From Asterochloris sp. CNOR1 (Eukaryota > Chlorophyta > Trebouxiophyceae > Trebouxiales > Trebouxiaceae): a stretch of DNA of 64,000 bases. Every line of letters starts with the position of its first letter. The stretch's first letter is position 1. The notes beneath the pieces are model-generated. The model saw nothing but the letters and a program-made list of their open reading frames with translations, did no database searches and was not told the origin of the DNA. Where the stretch lies: NCBI GenBank assembly GCA_963969365.1, contig OZ017750.1, positions 682,001 through 746,000 of the forward strand, given 5' to 3'. Of the stretch, positions 30,101 through 41,400 are shown in pieces. Position numbers and translations under genes: made by a program.

Positions 30101-32036
30101 AGGCCGCTGCCATCTGGGTGTCTGTCTACTCCAACATGGTCACACTGGTGCACAACGCTGCCCAGGCGCCAGCCCTCATCTATGTCAGCACAGACAGGTG
30201 AGCAGGTGGTGAGCAGCTGGCTGTTGTCCAGAGCTTCAGCATAGTGAGTGACGGCAGGCGGCTACCCTGATACCTGTCAGCACAGACAGGTCAACAATGG
30301 TAGATGTGGTTGTGACATGGACACCTTGATGACCGTGGGTCCCTGAGTGGTCTTAGGGCTAAGTGATGGCAGGCGGCTGCCAACATCAAGTGAGGGGGCA
30401 GGAGCTTGAGTTGCAGCAGAAGGGAGTGCTATGAATGTCAGCACATGGCAGCAGGCGCAGGCTGCGCAGGCGGGCTGTTGTCTCAGGCACTTAGTCCTTA
30501 GAGCATGGGGCCTCTGCAACACAAGTGGCATAGGGAATGTCAATTGTAGCCTGCCATCTGTGGCAAAGGCTTGCATTGCAGGGCTGCATGCCCTGCAGTG
30601 CAGTGCTGCACCCCAGGCTGCAGCACTCAGCAGGCTTGGGAGTGCCTTGCATGCGCTCTGTGCGCTGCACACCTCTCCCCACTCACACTTGCTGCGTGGC
30701 GAGCTTGCACACTTTCGCTCAGCTGGCCACCGTCCACCTGACATGCTGTTGTGGTGCAGGTGGTGGGGGGTGCCCCCTGTGCTGACTGAATGGAACATTG
30801 GCCGCTGCCACATGGGCACAGAGAACCTGCTGCTGGGGGTGTGGCAGACGCTGGGGGTCAGCATCGACTGGTCCTTGGTGTTGCACGTGTATGGAGGCGT
30901 GAACGATCAGGAGTTCAATGGCGAGAACGGCATCGTTGATGCCTACGGCTTTGCCACCCTCACTGACGTCGCTGCCTGGCAGAAGCAGCAGCTGGCTGCT
31001 GCCATTGCAGCCACCCCCAGCACCACATACACTGTAGACACAGCACCGCACCGGTTCCTGGCAGCCAGCGAGCAGGTGTGCTGGTGGCTGCTGGTTTGAC
31101 CGGGAAGCTTGTGGTGGGTTTGTGGCCTGAGTTGCCTGCCAGGCAGCGGCTTGCTTGCAGTGCATTTGGAGATGGAAGCACAGGGCAGCCACCAGGCAGG
31201 TGCGCTGGCGGCTGCTGCTTTGACTGGGTGTGCCGGCACACTGCTGGCCAGGTAGCGGCTGGCCTGCCAAGCAGCAGTCTGTGCGCTGGGCCGCCATCAG
31301 TGCTGGAAGCACAGGGCGGCCGCTGAGCAGGTGAGGTGGTGGCTGCTGACTGACTGGGAGACTTCTAAGCTGCTTGGGCCTGTGGTGCCTGCCTGGCAGG
31401 GGCTGGTGGCTGCTGCCCTGTGCTTCAGCAGGATGTGTCAGCCGTAGTGGCCTGCCAGGCGCAAGAGCGCGCCCAGCAAACTGGGCCCCCTGCCCAGGTC
31501 TGCAGCACTGCCTGCTGTGTTGGCCTGGCAGCAGCGCCAAAGGGACAGTGCTCAGACCTCAATTGCCGGAATGTATGTCATGATCCAAAATCAAGTGCGT
31601 CATGTGCTCCTGCTGCCATGTGTGGGGCTGCCTGCAGAGCCAGGTGGACACCTTCCGTCTCGCATTCCTGCTCCTGAAAGCTGGGTTGTTCGACTCCCCA
31701 CCAGCCATCCTCGTCTGAGAGCGGCTCCGTGACTAGCCATCCCTTGGTCTGCAGGGCTGGCAGCAGAGCCTGGTGGACACCCCCACGCGGGCCCAATACA
31801 TCTGCCAGTCCTACAATTACGTCAAGGGGGTGCCCACGCTGCTGTGGGTGTCCTACAACGACTTCCAGGACTGGGGAGGTGATGACTGGGGCCTCATCCC
31901 GTCCAGCGTGAATGCTGAATTTGATGGGGGCCCAGGCTCTCCAACCTATCAGGCCATCGTGGCTGCCAACCCCAACACATGGGGGGTGGACCCCACCAAC
32001 TATTGCTGCGTCACATGGCAGGTGGGCTGCCCTTGA
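27149..32036 (+). CDS. Secreted DUF5722-like glycoside hydrolase (clan GH-A type barrel)
   Basis: Seven exons encode 525 aa: 27149-27307, 27982-28211, 28763-28985, 29566-29775, 30040-30197, 30760-31075, 31755-32036. Residues about 15-35 form a hydrophobic signal peptide ending AHPAQA, so export to cell wall or vacuole is inferred. The body fits a TIM-barrel glycosidase: YIVWNEV places a GH-A style Asn-Glu (N272-E273) as candidate acid/base, and FLAASEQGW (E431) gives a candidate nucleophile at the expected later strand. The surrounding pattern (SIDWSLVLHVYGG, SEQGW, then a long helical stretch) recalls DUF5722 proteins, which I know mainly from bacteria. The substrate is unknown. Several introns hold splice-site-anchored repeats. 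The donor of exon 1 was chosen because it alone keeps frame with exon 2. The final exon could be longer if the CAG|GTGGGC near 32021 is used as a donor. Confidence 0.75.
27787..27981 (+). repeat. Acceptor-side array before exon 2 of the DUF5722-like gene
   Basis: The real exon 2 begins at 27982 with GGCTATATCAACAACCTGGC after TGTACAG. A copy at 27886 reads GGCTATGTGACACCCTGGCT after TGTGCAG. A weaker one near 27790 keeps TGTGACAATCC and CTGGACTTTGGCACC. Spacing is about 96 bp. All copies continue with a CTGGNCNTNGGNA(C/T) match to the exon. Confidence 0.85.
29281..29565 (+). repeat. Acceptor-side array before exon 4 of the DUF5722-like gene
   Basis: Exon 4 starts at 29566 with GCCCAGGTGGAGTCCGTTCT. 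Copies start at 29364 (GCCCAAACTGGGGCTGTCCT, followed by the exon-like CACAGCCCCCTCAGC), at 29285 (CTTCAGATTGAGCCCATGGC) and, more faded, near 29446. Spacing is about 80-120 bp. Confidence 0.85.
30178..30400 (+). repeat. Donor-side duplication after exon 5 of the DUF5722-like gene
   Basis: The real exon end GTCAGCACAGACAG|GTGAGC has its GT at 30198. An exact copy of the exon end, GTCAGCACAGACAG|GTCAAC, has its GT at 30290, 92 bp away. Downstream, GTGACGGCAGGCGGCT (about 30248) and GTGATGGCAGGCGGCT (about 30364) show that the intron part was copied as well. Confidence 0.85.
31063..31754 (+). repeat. Both-ended splice-junction array in intron 6 of the DUF5722-like gene
   Basis: Donor-side copies follow the real exon end. 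GT sites at 31076 (real), 31200 and 31331 are each preceded by GCAG or AGCAG and followed by GTGNGNTGGNGGCTGCTG; spacing is 124 and 131 bp. At the other end, the real exon 7 start at 31755 (GGCTGGCAGCAGAGCCTGGT then GGACACC) has a copy near 31625 (GGCTGCCTGCAGAGCCAGGT then GGACACC). Confidence 0.85.
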
Positions 32037-32443
32037 GGGGGAGTGCAGCCTGGCAGCTGGCAAGCGGATTTCATTTGCACATCTCTGCTCAATTACAGCT
32101 TTGCTTTTGGAACCCACATCCTATGCTGATATGCTGTATATACTGTTGCACCATGTTTGCCGCTCTAAATCCCACCCTTGAACTAATTGTGCCGCTGGAC
32201 AGGCGGCCTGATCAAATGCCCCCTGCCTGCCTGCTGATATATTGTTCAGGTGACACCAGCTCGGGCCTTTGTGCCCATGCCGGTCATCTTTTGAAAACAA
32301 GACTGGTCACTGCTTAGGGTGTCAATCAGATGTGCGTCAGCACACTGGCGGCTGTTCATGTCAAAGGGCTGTCATGTCAGATGATATCAAAGCTTTGACA
32401 TGTCAGGGTCGAGGGCACAGGGAGTGAGGCAGCATGGGCCATC
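32037..32443. other. Convergent spacer with inverted repeat
   Basis: This 407-bp gap lies between the stops of the DUF5722-like gene and the DENN gene. It contains a perfect 10-bp inverted repeat, CATGTCAAAG at 32357-32366 and CTTTGACATG at 32393-32402. The right arm overlaps a 12-bp palindrome, TCAAAGCTTTGA (32387-32398). It may shape the 3' end of one or both transcripts. Nothing else is recognisable. Confidence 0.55.
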
Positions 32444-35400
32444 TCATGTGATGACAGAGTCACAATACACTGAGAACATCTGGGTCTCAGCAAACTGCTT
32501 GATGAACGGGCGATTGCGGGGGCCAAATGACTCGATGTATGAATCTTTGAGCAGGATGCTGACGTGGTCCTGGGACTGCACATCAGTGATGCTGTGGGCG
32601 TGCAGGTCCCGGCAGAGGCTTGACAGGTAGTCGAAAAGCACCTACAGCCATGGCAGGACACAGGGCTCAGTACTGCCTCACAGCCACAACCTCCAGCACT
32701 GGAGGCTGCATGAAGTCTCCCACAGCCAACTCCGAACTGCCTGCTGCCATCATTGCTGGCTTGGGGTACTTGGAGGGTGATACCCCGAGCTCATGCGAAC
32801 CAATGCCCAACCTGGAAGATCTCAAACCCAACATGTCAGCTCTGGAGCCAGGCACTGGACCACCGTCCACGTGTGGACAGCACCGCCACCACAGCTGAGG
32901 GCTGTGCTGTATCAATTGTAGTCCTGGCCCACCTTGCCGTCTGCGATGTGCTAGCGGGCTGTGCCTGCTGTCTTAGCAAAAGAGCCTGCTGCTGCAGCTT
33001 CAGACACCCCCACCCACCCCACACGTGTCTGCGGCCTGCGCCTGGGCATCGGTGACAGCGCAGACAGGCCGCCCTGTCCTACCCTGCGCCTGCCAGCACA
33101 TCATGCGGCTCCAACACAGCACAGACAACACCTGGGCAACCCTGCCCACCTTCTGCAGGGTGTCTGCGGCCTGCGCCTGCTCGTCACTGACAGCATAGAT
33201 GGGCCGGCCCTTGGCCCTGTCCTGCCCCGCAGCTGCCAGCACAGCGTGCGGTGCCGCCAGGCTGGCATGCAGGGCTGCATAGTCAGGCAGCTGGGGCAGG
33301 TGACCTGCATTCTTTATTTTGTTCTTGTAGATGTTGACGCGCATCAGGCCGCTGCAGCGGTGCCGGATGTCCGTCGTCTTGTACTGTGGAACAAGGCACA
33401 CAATCACTCAGCCTTACAGCTGGAGAATGTCCGCTGCTGCCTGCAAAAATGTGCCAGTGCACGAATATGCAGGCAGCATGCAGGTGTTGTGTGGGGCAGG
33501 ATGAAGGCAATGTGCTACAACCAAAGTGACAGGAACTTGCCAGCATGTCTCAGCCAAAACGATGTGGACTGGTGCCTCTGATGTCCCCACCCACAGGCAA
33601 ACCAGTTCTCAGGCCGAGGCATGAAGCGCGCACCTGAGGTGACAGACAACCAAAACAGGCAAAGACAGTTGCAGCAACAGCAACCTTGCAAGACATGAGC
33701 CCCACCCCAACCCTGAAGCACAAGGAGACCCCCCATGTACTGCAAGTGTGCAGGGGAGTCTGCTTGCAGAAGGACAGCATGGCAGCATGAACTCCCTGCA
33801 TCACGCCCCACAACACCAGAGAAGGATGCCACACCCTCGAAGCCTGCCTGCACTCAATAGTAAACAGGCAAGGGACTCTCTGGGAGAGTAGGAGGCAGCA
33901 GCACCTCCCTGCACTATAATCCCACACAAGCAGCAACAGGCACCCCACCCTCGAAACCAACCTGCACTCCAATGATGAAGGGGAAGGGGGCCTCTAGCAC
34001 AGACAGGAAGTTGTCACTGGAGGCTGGTAGCACTGGCATGATGAGGTGCTGCCAGGCAAAGGGCCGAATAAGGGTGGTCAGCGCCAGGACGGCCGTTGTC
34101 AGCAGCCCGATGTTGGGGCAGAACACCACCGTGCGCTCCTCCAAGAGGACACCTGCAAGCACGCTTGCCTTGAGGTGCAAGACATGATCTGTCAGCAGCC
34201 TGATGGTGGGGCAGTTCGCCACTGCCTGCTGAGGTCAGGAGGAGACCTGATAGGCCACAAATAAGCTTTTGATCAGTGGCAGGGCTCAGGGCCTGAGGGT
34301 GTATCAGGAGGGGTCGACAGGAGAGAACAGCCGCAAGTCATCTGAAGGCAGCTTGCAGGCTTTGGACCGCAAGCCTGGCCCACAGAGCAGCAAGCTGCGA
34401 CAGCCTGCAGCACTGCTGCAATGATGTGATCGTCTGCACAGGGCCTTTTATGCTGGGGGTTCTGCCTCAGGACAGCTTCATCTTGTGACTGCCAACAGGC
34501 CTGTGCAGCTGCAAGCCCACCCACCTGACAGCACGAGCAGGGTGCTCTCCACATCTGTAAAGCGGGCGAGGCTCAGATTCCTGGAGGCTCATGCATGACT
34601 AACAGCCCTACCTGACAGCATGAGCAGCATGTTTTCCAGGCTCATGGAGCGGCACAGCGCCGCGACAGTCCACCCCTTGAGCCCTGCAGCTGCCTCAGCC
34701 TCAGCTGCCGCAATGGCCGCACGATAGATGTACTCAGCCCCGCCGGTCTCTGCCAGCTTGGGGCGCAGGTAGTGCACCGGCTGCAGGCTGGTGTCGGGGC
34801 AGAACTCCAGCTCGCAGCCGGGCTGGGGCACAGGACAGTCCAGGTAGGACTGCATCACCTGCACCCCAGGAGACAATGCATCAGGTGGGGGCTGTCAGTC
34901 AGGTCTGTGCTGCTAGCACTGACTGGTGAGAGGGCCAGGTCTGCCAGCGCCACCTGTGTCATGAAAGGGGCAGCTTCAGTGGCAGTGCGGGAGAGGCCTG
35001 TGGCCACTGGTGAGGCGAAAGCTCTATGTGCTGGACTCTCAGATGAGCACTCCCAAGGACCTTTGGGGACAGCGCTGCTCTGTCAGGGCAGTCAGTTCCA
35101 GCAGAGGGTTGCTGCAACCCGCAGATATCCAGATGAGGGTCTTTTCAGCAGCTTTTTGCAGTTGCCTGCGGGTACAGCGCCTCCTCCTTGATACAATCAT
35201 CACAGCAGTTGGACCCTCTAGTAGGCCACGCAGGCCCGCTGGCATCGCATCAGCCCCTCAGGCCAGCCCACCACCCACATCAGTGAGAGCCCCCACCACT
35301 GCAGATGTGCACCGCACACCTGGCCCTGAAGCTGCCTTGCTCCTGAGATCGGGAGAAATGGTCACATGTCAGTCATATGCCCCAGTCAGACCCTCACATG

Positions 35401-38400
35401 CCGTGCTCTGCCTGCAGGATCCACACATTCACAAGCAGCCCAACATAGCACTGCCACAGCACTTCTAGAGAACATTCTTGTAGCCCTGATGCAGCAGCTG
35501 CAGCCACCTGCACCGCGCTTGCAGGGACCATGGTCAGGGTGTCCAATTGACCCCACTTCGTCATTCCAGCCAACCCCCAAATAACACTTGCAAACACCCA
35601 GCAGCGCAAATGCGCAGCCCACCCTGGGCACTTGCGTCAAACACCCACAACAGCCCACCAATGTTGTGGGCCTCGTCTGTGTCAGGTCATGCCCCCACCT
35701 GCAGCGCATTGGCAGGGTCGGACGGCAGTTCGTCCACGTCCGTTTCGCTGTAGCTGCGCCCTGTCGGTCTGAATGACATGCTGCGCAGGGAGCGCGGCGG
35801 CTGCCCCACCACAGCCTGGCCCTGAGCCATACCGCCCTCTGGCAGGGCGCCAAAGGGCACAGCAGCTGAGTTGCCTCCGGCGCCAGAGGACGAAGCAGCT
35901 GGGTTGGCCCCAGCAGGGTCGCCTGTGGGCCCTGGCCTGCTGCTGCTGGTGGAGGCCAGGTAGGCATCCACAGCTGTGGTGCTCACGTTGACCAGGCGGG
36001 AGGGGTCCCTGCAGGGCCGTCAGAGTGGTGTGAGGAAAGATGACGTGGGCTTCCTGCTGATGCAGCCGGAGCAGTTGTCGTGAGATTGCCTCCAGCTCTG
36101 AGGTATCCCAGCAGGACTGTGGGGTCGCTGTGCCTGGAAACCTCAGCAGAGAGCCTGCAGCGCCCTGCAAAACTCCGGATGTGATTCAAGGGACGATCAG
36201 AGGACAGGTGCTGCAGGCAAAAAGTGCTGTAGGCAAAGCCCTGTGCCTGGCGGACCTCCTGCTGGGCCAGCATCTGTTCAAGCAGCGCGAACTGTGTTGC
36301 TGGCCTGAGCGCGCCACGAGGTGCCCTGAGGAGCGCTCGTCAGTAGAGATGCTCAACTGATGATGGCAGGTTTGCTGACAATGCAGTCTTGAGGGATACC
36401 ATGGCTTCGCAAAGGCCCGGCCGATGGGCCCCAAGCCCAGCAAGCAATGCCATGCAGGAGAAGGCCTGTCAAACGATGCTGTGTGGCACATGGGTCCCAG
36501 ACAAGTGAGACAGCAGACTGGCTCCGCGTAGGTGTAGCAGCATATTGCAGCAGCGCCTCTGCTTGATAACACCCAGCGACATGCTCACTTGCTGGGGGAC
36601 TCGTAGGGCGACAGCGCCTCCCCAAAGCCCGACAGGGACTGCTCGCTTGGGTTGCGAGCATGGCCCCGCCAGGGGGCAGCTGACTGGCCGGTGCCGCCTG
36701 CGGCTCCCTCACCATCATAGTCTGCCGTGGAACGAGCAGTCACGAAACTGCTGCAGGAGTCCTTGCGCAGGTCAGGTAGGGTGCCGGACTCTGTCAAGCC
36801 TGAGCGCCCAGCTTGCATCTCCGTTACTGAGGCAAAGGGATTGGAGCCATCCTGCCCTGCAGTGGGCACTCCAGGTAAGCTTCAATGACTGTACATGCCT
36901 GGGGTGTGCAGCAGGTGGCCACCCACGCGATGATTGCTCTGACCTCCCCCAGGCCAGAATGCAGGTGTGAGTGGGGCACATGAACGAGGTCTATTCCAGA
37001 AGCAGGCTGTCACCACAACACTGCCTGCCCTTCTTGACAGAGCCCTGAAGCTTCCTGGACAAGCGGGGAGCCACAGTGGTGTTAGAGATAATGTAACACC
37101 TTACTGCCTGCCCATATACTACAACATTGAGGGAGTCTGCATCATCAAAACTCCCTGCCCCAGTCCGACCTGTCTAAAGCATTTTAGTGGCAGCACTGCA
37201 GCAGACGCTTTGATGCTGCTGCTCACCTGTCTTGCCACTCTCCTGGTTCTCCAGGGCCACCTTGATGCGGTTAGAGGCACGCTTGAGGATGCTGCCAGGA
37301 GACTCAATGGCAGAGGCGCTGCCGGCCCCTCGCATGCCTGCAGTGTGCTGGACAGGCATCTTACAGGCATCTGGGGCAGCCCCCACATGTGCGCTGCACT
37401 TGTGTGAGATCGGACTGCCTCTGAGCTGCCCTGGTGATGTAACAGGGGAGTGCTAACCCCCCTGACTGCCCAGTGCATATCAAATGGATGATGACCAGTG
37501 CCTAGACTGGGCACAGGCAGCTACAGGGCCATTGCAGCAGTGTCATGGATGCACGCTGATGCGGCCAGCTATCGCTTGCAAAGATGCAATCCACGGCCTG
37601 CAAGCCAGCATCCGCTCTGGGCCTGCAGTGTTGCACAGCTGCAATGGTGCACTCTGGAGGGACGTAGCGCACCTGATGCAGGCGTGGAGGTGGGCTGCGC
37701 CGGCGGCTGCTGCGCAAAGTCTGGTGCAGGGCCATGCAGGAATGGGGATGATAGCACAGGATGGGACGCTCCCAACAGCTCCTGACTGCCTGCTGAGCCC
37801 CGTGAGCGAGGCGGCGTGTGCTGCTGCTGCTGGCTCTCCTCAGCATGCAGCCCCCTGCCTTGCACGGGCTGCTGCAGCTGCGGGCTGCTCTCTGCCTGCA
37901 CCTGCCCTGCGCCTTGCAGCAGCCCATCCTGCTGCTGCTGATCCTGCACAGGTGGGCAAATGGTGCTGTTACCACAATGCATGCACTCCATCTGCTGGGT
38001 GCTGCAGGGACAGCTAGGTCAGGGGCTAGCAGGACTCCATCAAGAACCTGCCAGATGCTGGGAGTCGAGAGCAATGCCTCAGGCATTTGTTAGCTGAGCC
38101 GCCCGCGACGGTGCCCTGAGTGGTACAGAGGAGGTGCTGCCAGCCGAGCATCAGACCCAGCACGTCTGCACCTGGCCATCCTGCTCCTGCCTCAGCTGCT
38201 GCTGGCGCTGGTCCTGCAGCTTCTGCTGGAAGCGGGCCAGGCTGCCAGGTTGGTTCAGGGCCAGCCCCTGTTGCACTGTTTCAAACAGGGCGCGGTGACG
38301 AGCAGCCATGTCCTCTGGAGGCCTCCCAGCTGCTGCCTCCAGGCTTCTCTGGCTGGCAGAGGGTGTGACGCGCCCCTTGGGGTGCGCTGGGGGCCGTGCT

Positions 38401-41400
38401 GCAAACCCTGCAAGGGTGGGTGCTGGGTTTGCAGGGCTCTGCCCTGCGTTGCCAGGGCCCCGCTGCTCCCCCTGAGGCCTGCAAACACCACTCACTGTGA
38501 GGAAGATGTTAACCAGGCTGAACTCCACCGGCAAGATGCTCTGACACTCAGCCTGACGTCAAAGATGTGACTGTAAATCAGGTCAGGCAGGGGCAGTGTG
38601 AGCTGCTTCTTGAAAACAACACAGGGGTACAGCAAGGCCCCTCATGAAGGGAGTCAAGAGGCAACCTGAGGGTGGTCTGCAGTTGCGGACCTCGCGTGTC
38701 CAGCCGAGCCAGCAACAGCCTGGCACAGCCACAACAGGCAGGGGCAGCAAGGCGCACCCACAGCAGGCAGCCCTGCATGAGCTTGCCTGTCAGGTGCGGG
38801 CTGCAGGTTGCTGAGGGGGCCTGCGCTGCCGCCATCCTGGCTCCCAGGCACTCTAGGAGGGCTCTTAGTGCCCCACTCCTCATCATAGGCAGGTCGTGCC
38901 TGGCCAGGTAGCGCCTGGCCTGGAAGCGCCTGGCCTTGTAGCGCCTGGCCTGGTAGCGCCTGGCCAGCTAGCGCCTGGCCAGGTCGTGCCTGGCCAGGCT
39001 GATCTGCCTTTCCCATTGCTGCAAGGGACAGACAAGCAGGGCTGACGACACAAACGATGACAAGCTGCACTCTATGAGCACGGCAGGCATGACATGCCTG
39101 CTTCTGCCCACCCAGGCCTCACACAGTGCCAGCTGCACAAGGCTGGGAGCACCACGCAGCTTGATCGCCTGCAAAACCGGTGATGGGGCCAATGGCTGCT
39201 GCAATGTGATGCGCCGGGACCCTCCACGGGCACTCTGTCCTTTGCAAACCCTCTGCTGCAACCAGTCTGGGACACTCACCCTGGCAGGATAGACTAGCCA
39301 GGCTGAAGATGTACAAGAAACTGCTGAGCGCATGACAGATTGCATCAAGGGCACGTGTGCAGGCCTCCCTGTTATGGTTGGGGGCGCTTGCTTCCCTGAC
39401 AGGCACTTGGGTGCGTGCAGCACTGCAGGCGGTGCAACTGACAGAGCCAGGGACGGCGGCATGCCAGGTGCATTCATGGGCAGTCATTCTGTGCTTGTGC
39501 CTGGGGCGCTGTCCTGGCTTAAGCCCGGCAGTGAGAGCCATACCATATCCGATGTCACCCTGACATTTAGTCCATCTGCTGCGCCTGATCGTGAGTATCA
39601 GGATCTGCAGCAGGCAGACGGCAGGTTGTGCAGCAGCAGCGCTTACCAGCCTGCAGGCGGGAGTCGGCGTGAGGCCGCTGGTTGCCGGGCTTCTGCTGGC
39701 GCCCCTGCCCCTGCTGGTGCCCACCACCTGTCCCCTCAGGGAGCTCATCAGACTCCGTGCGCGACGACAGAGACCCTACAGCCCCGACAGTCTCAAGGTC
39801 AGAGGCTGTTACCGCTGTGATGGGATCTGCAGAGCCTCACAGAATGCAGTTGGGGGCGCTCCTCAAGGCCCATGAGCGACAACAGAGACCCTGCAGCCCC
39901 CCTAAGATTGGGCTATCACATCTGTGGTAGGATGTGCACGGCACCAAAGCAGGATGCAGTGGGACCGCAAGCAACTGAAGCAGCCCCAGAGTCGTAGCAG
40001 AAACGGACTTGAGCAACATACTGAGGCAGGTACACCCTTCAGGTACAACCCAAACGCATTGCTGGGCTAACAACAAAGCATTGCAAACACAGCCTTGGTC
40101 CAACCTGTGGAATGTCCCTGAGGGAGCAACTGGTGCGGCCCAGAGGCAAAAGCCCCCACAGCTCTGTGGTATGGGAAAGTATCCACGGCAAGGGGCGCAT
40201 ACAACATAGACACAGCGCATGACGCTGATAGCGTAGGATCCAGGTTGCTACTCTGTAGCCTGGCAGGCAGAGAGGCTGTGCACAGGACTGTGAGCAGACT
40301 CAGTGCAACACGACACACTGAGCTCACTCAATCGTGCTGTCGGCATGGTGGCAATCTCCTCCATGAAGAGCATGATCCTGTCCAGGCGTTCCAGCCCCAG
40401 GATCATGTGCAGAACCTGCAGACACATACAGACTTGCTCAATGTGGGCCACAGCGGAGCAGCACTTTGCCGCCATGGCAGCCGACGCAATGTTGGTGGAG
40501 GCCCAGGCAGCTGCCTGAAGTCTTTGCGTCTCAGGAAATGCAGTCATTGCTGTCTCCAGAGGCAAGGCCCACAGAATTGGCCAGCCCTGACGGCATGCAA
40601 ACAATAGCCAGTAGAAGTTGTCAGTGGCCTGACAGCACTCTACGGTCAGCACTGCAGCGTGAAGTGTCAATGAGAGGGCCAGTAAAAGCCTGCACTGAGT
40701 GCTGACAAGAGGGCCACATTCAGATTGCTCTTACCATGTGCCACTCCGAAGAATGAAAGGTAATCAGCAGGATGACCTAACCTCACATGCGGGACAATGA
40801 AAGGCCAGACTGAGTGCCACAGCCTGACCTTCCTGCAAAACGACAGACAGTGCCAACAAGACGGTTGGCCCACCTTCATGTGCAGGACAAAGAATGGATA
40901 GTGTGTGAGGAAGCAGTAGCACCGCGGCGCAGACACAGTGTACTTGCTGAGGGGCTGGTTGCACTCGGGGTACTTCCCTTTCAGCACGGATGGAGGGCGG
41001 TGGAGTACCTCGTCCATGTAGCAGCACACACCGTACAGGGGCAGGTTGTCGGCCACCTGCAGCATGGGATTGTCAGGCCAAACAGGAGCAGGATGTCAGC
41101 CTTCTCTGCAGGGAGGGCACCTGCAGCAGGGCCATGCGGATCGGGGCAGGTTGTCACTTGTCAGACACCTGCAGCAAGTTCAAACACCTGCAGCAGGGTG
41201 GTGGCAGTGTCAGTCAGTCAGCCACAGGAACTTGCCAGTCTGGTGATGGCTGCAAAGATGTTCAGCAGTCGACCTTGTACAGGGGTAGGCTGTGGGCTGC
41301 CTGCAGCAGCGTGGGGCAGTGACAGCTCTGAGGGGTTTGCGGCCTTTGCTAAGCTGGTGTGCAGCCTGCAGAACAGTGTAGGCTCGTCAGCTTTAGTCCT

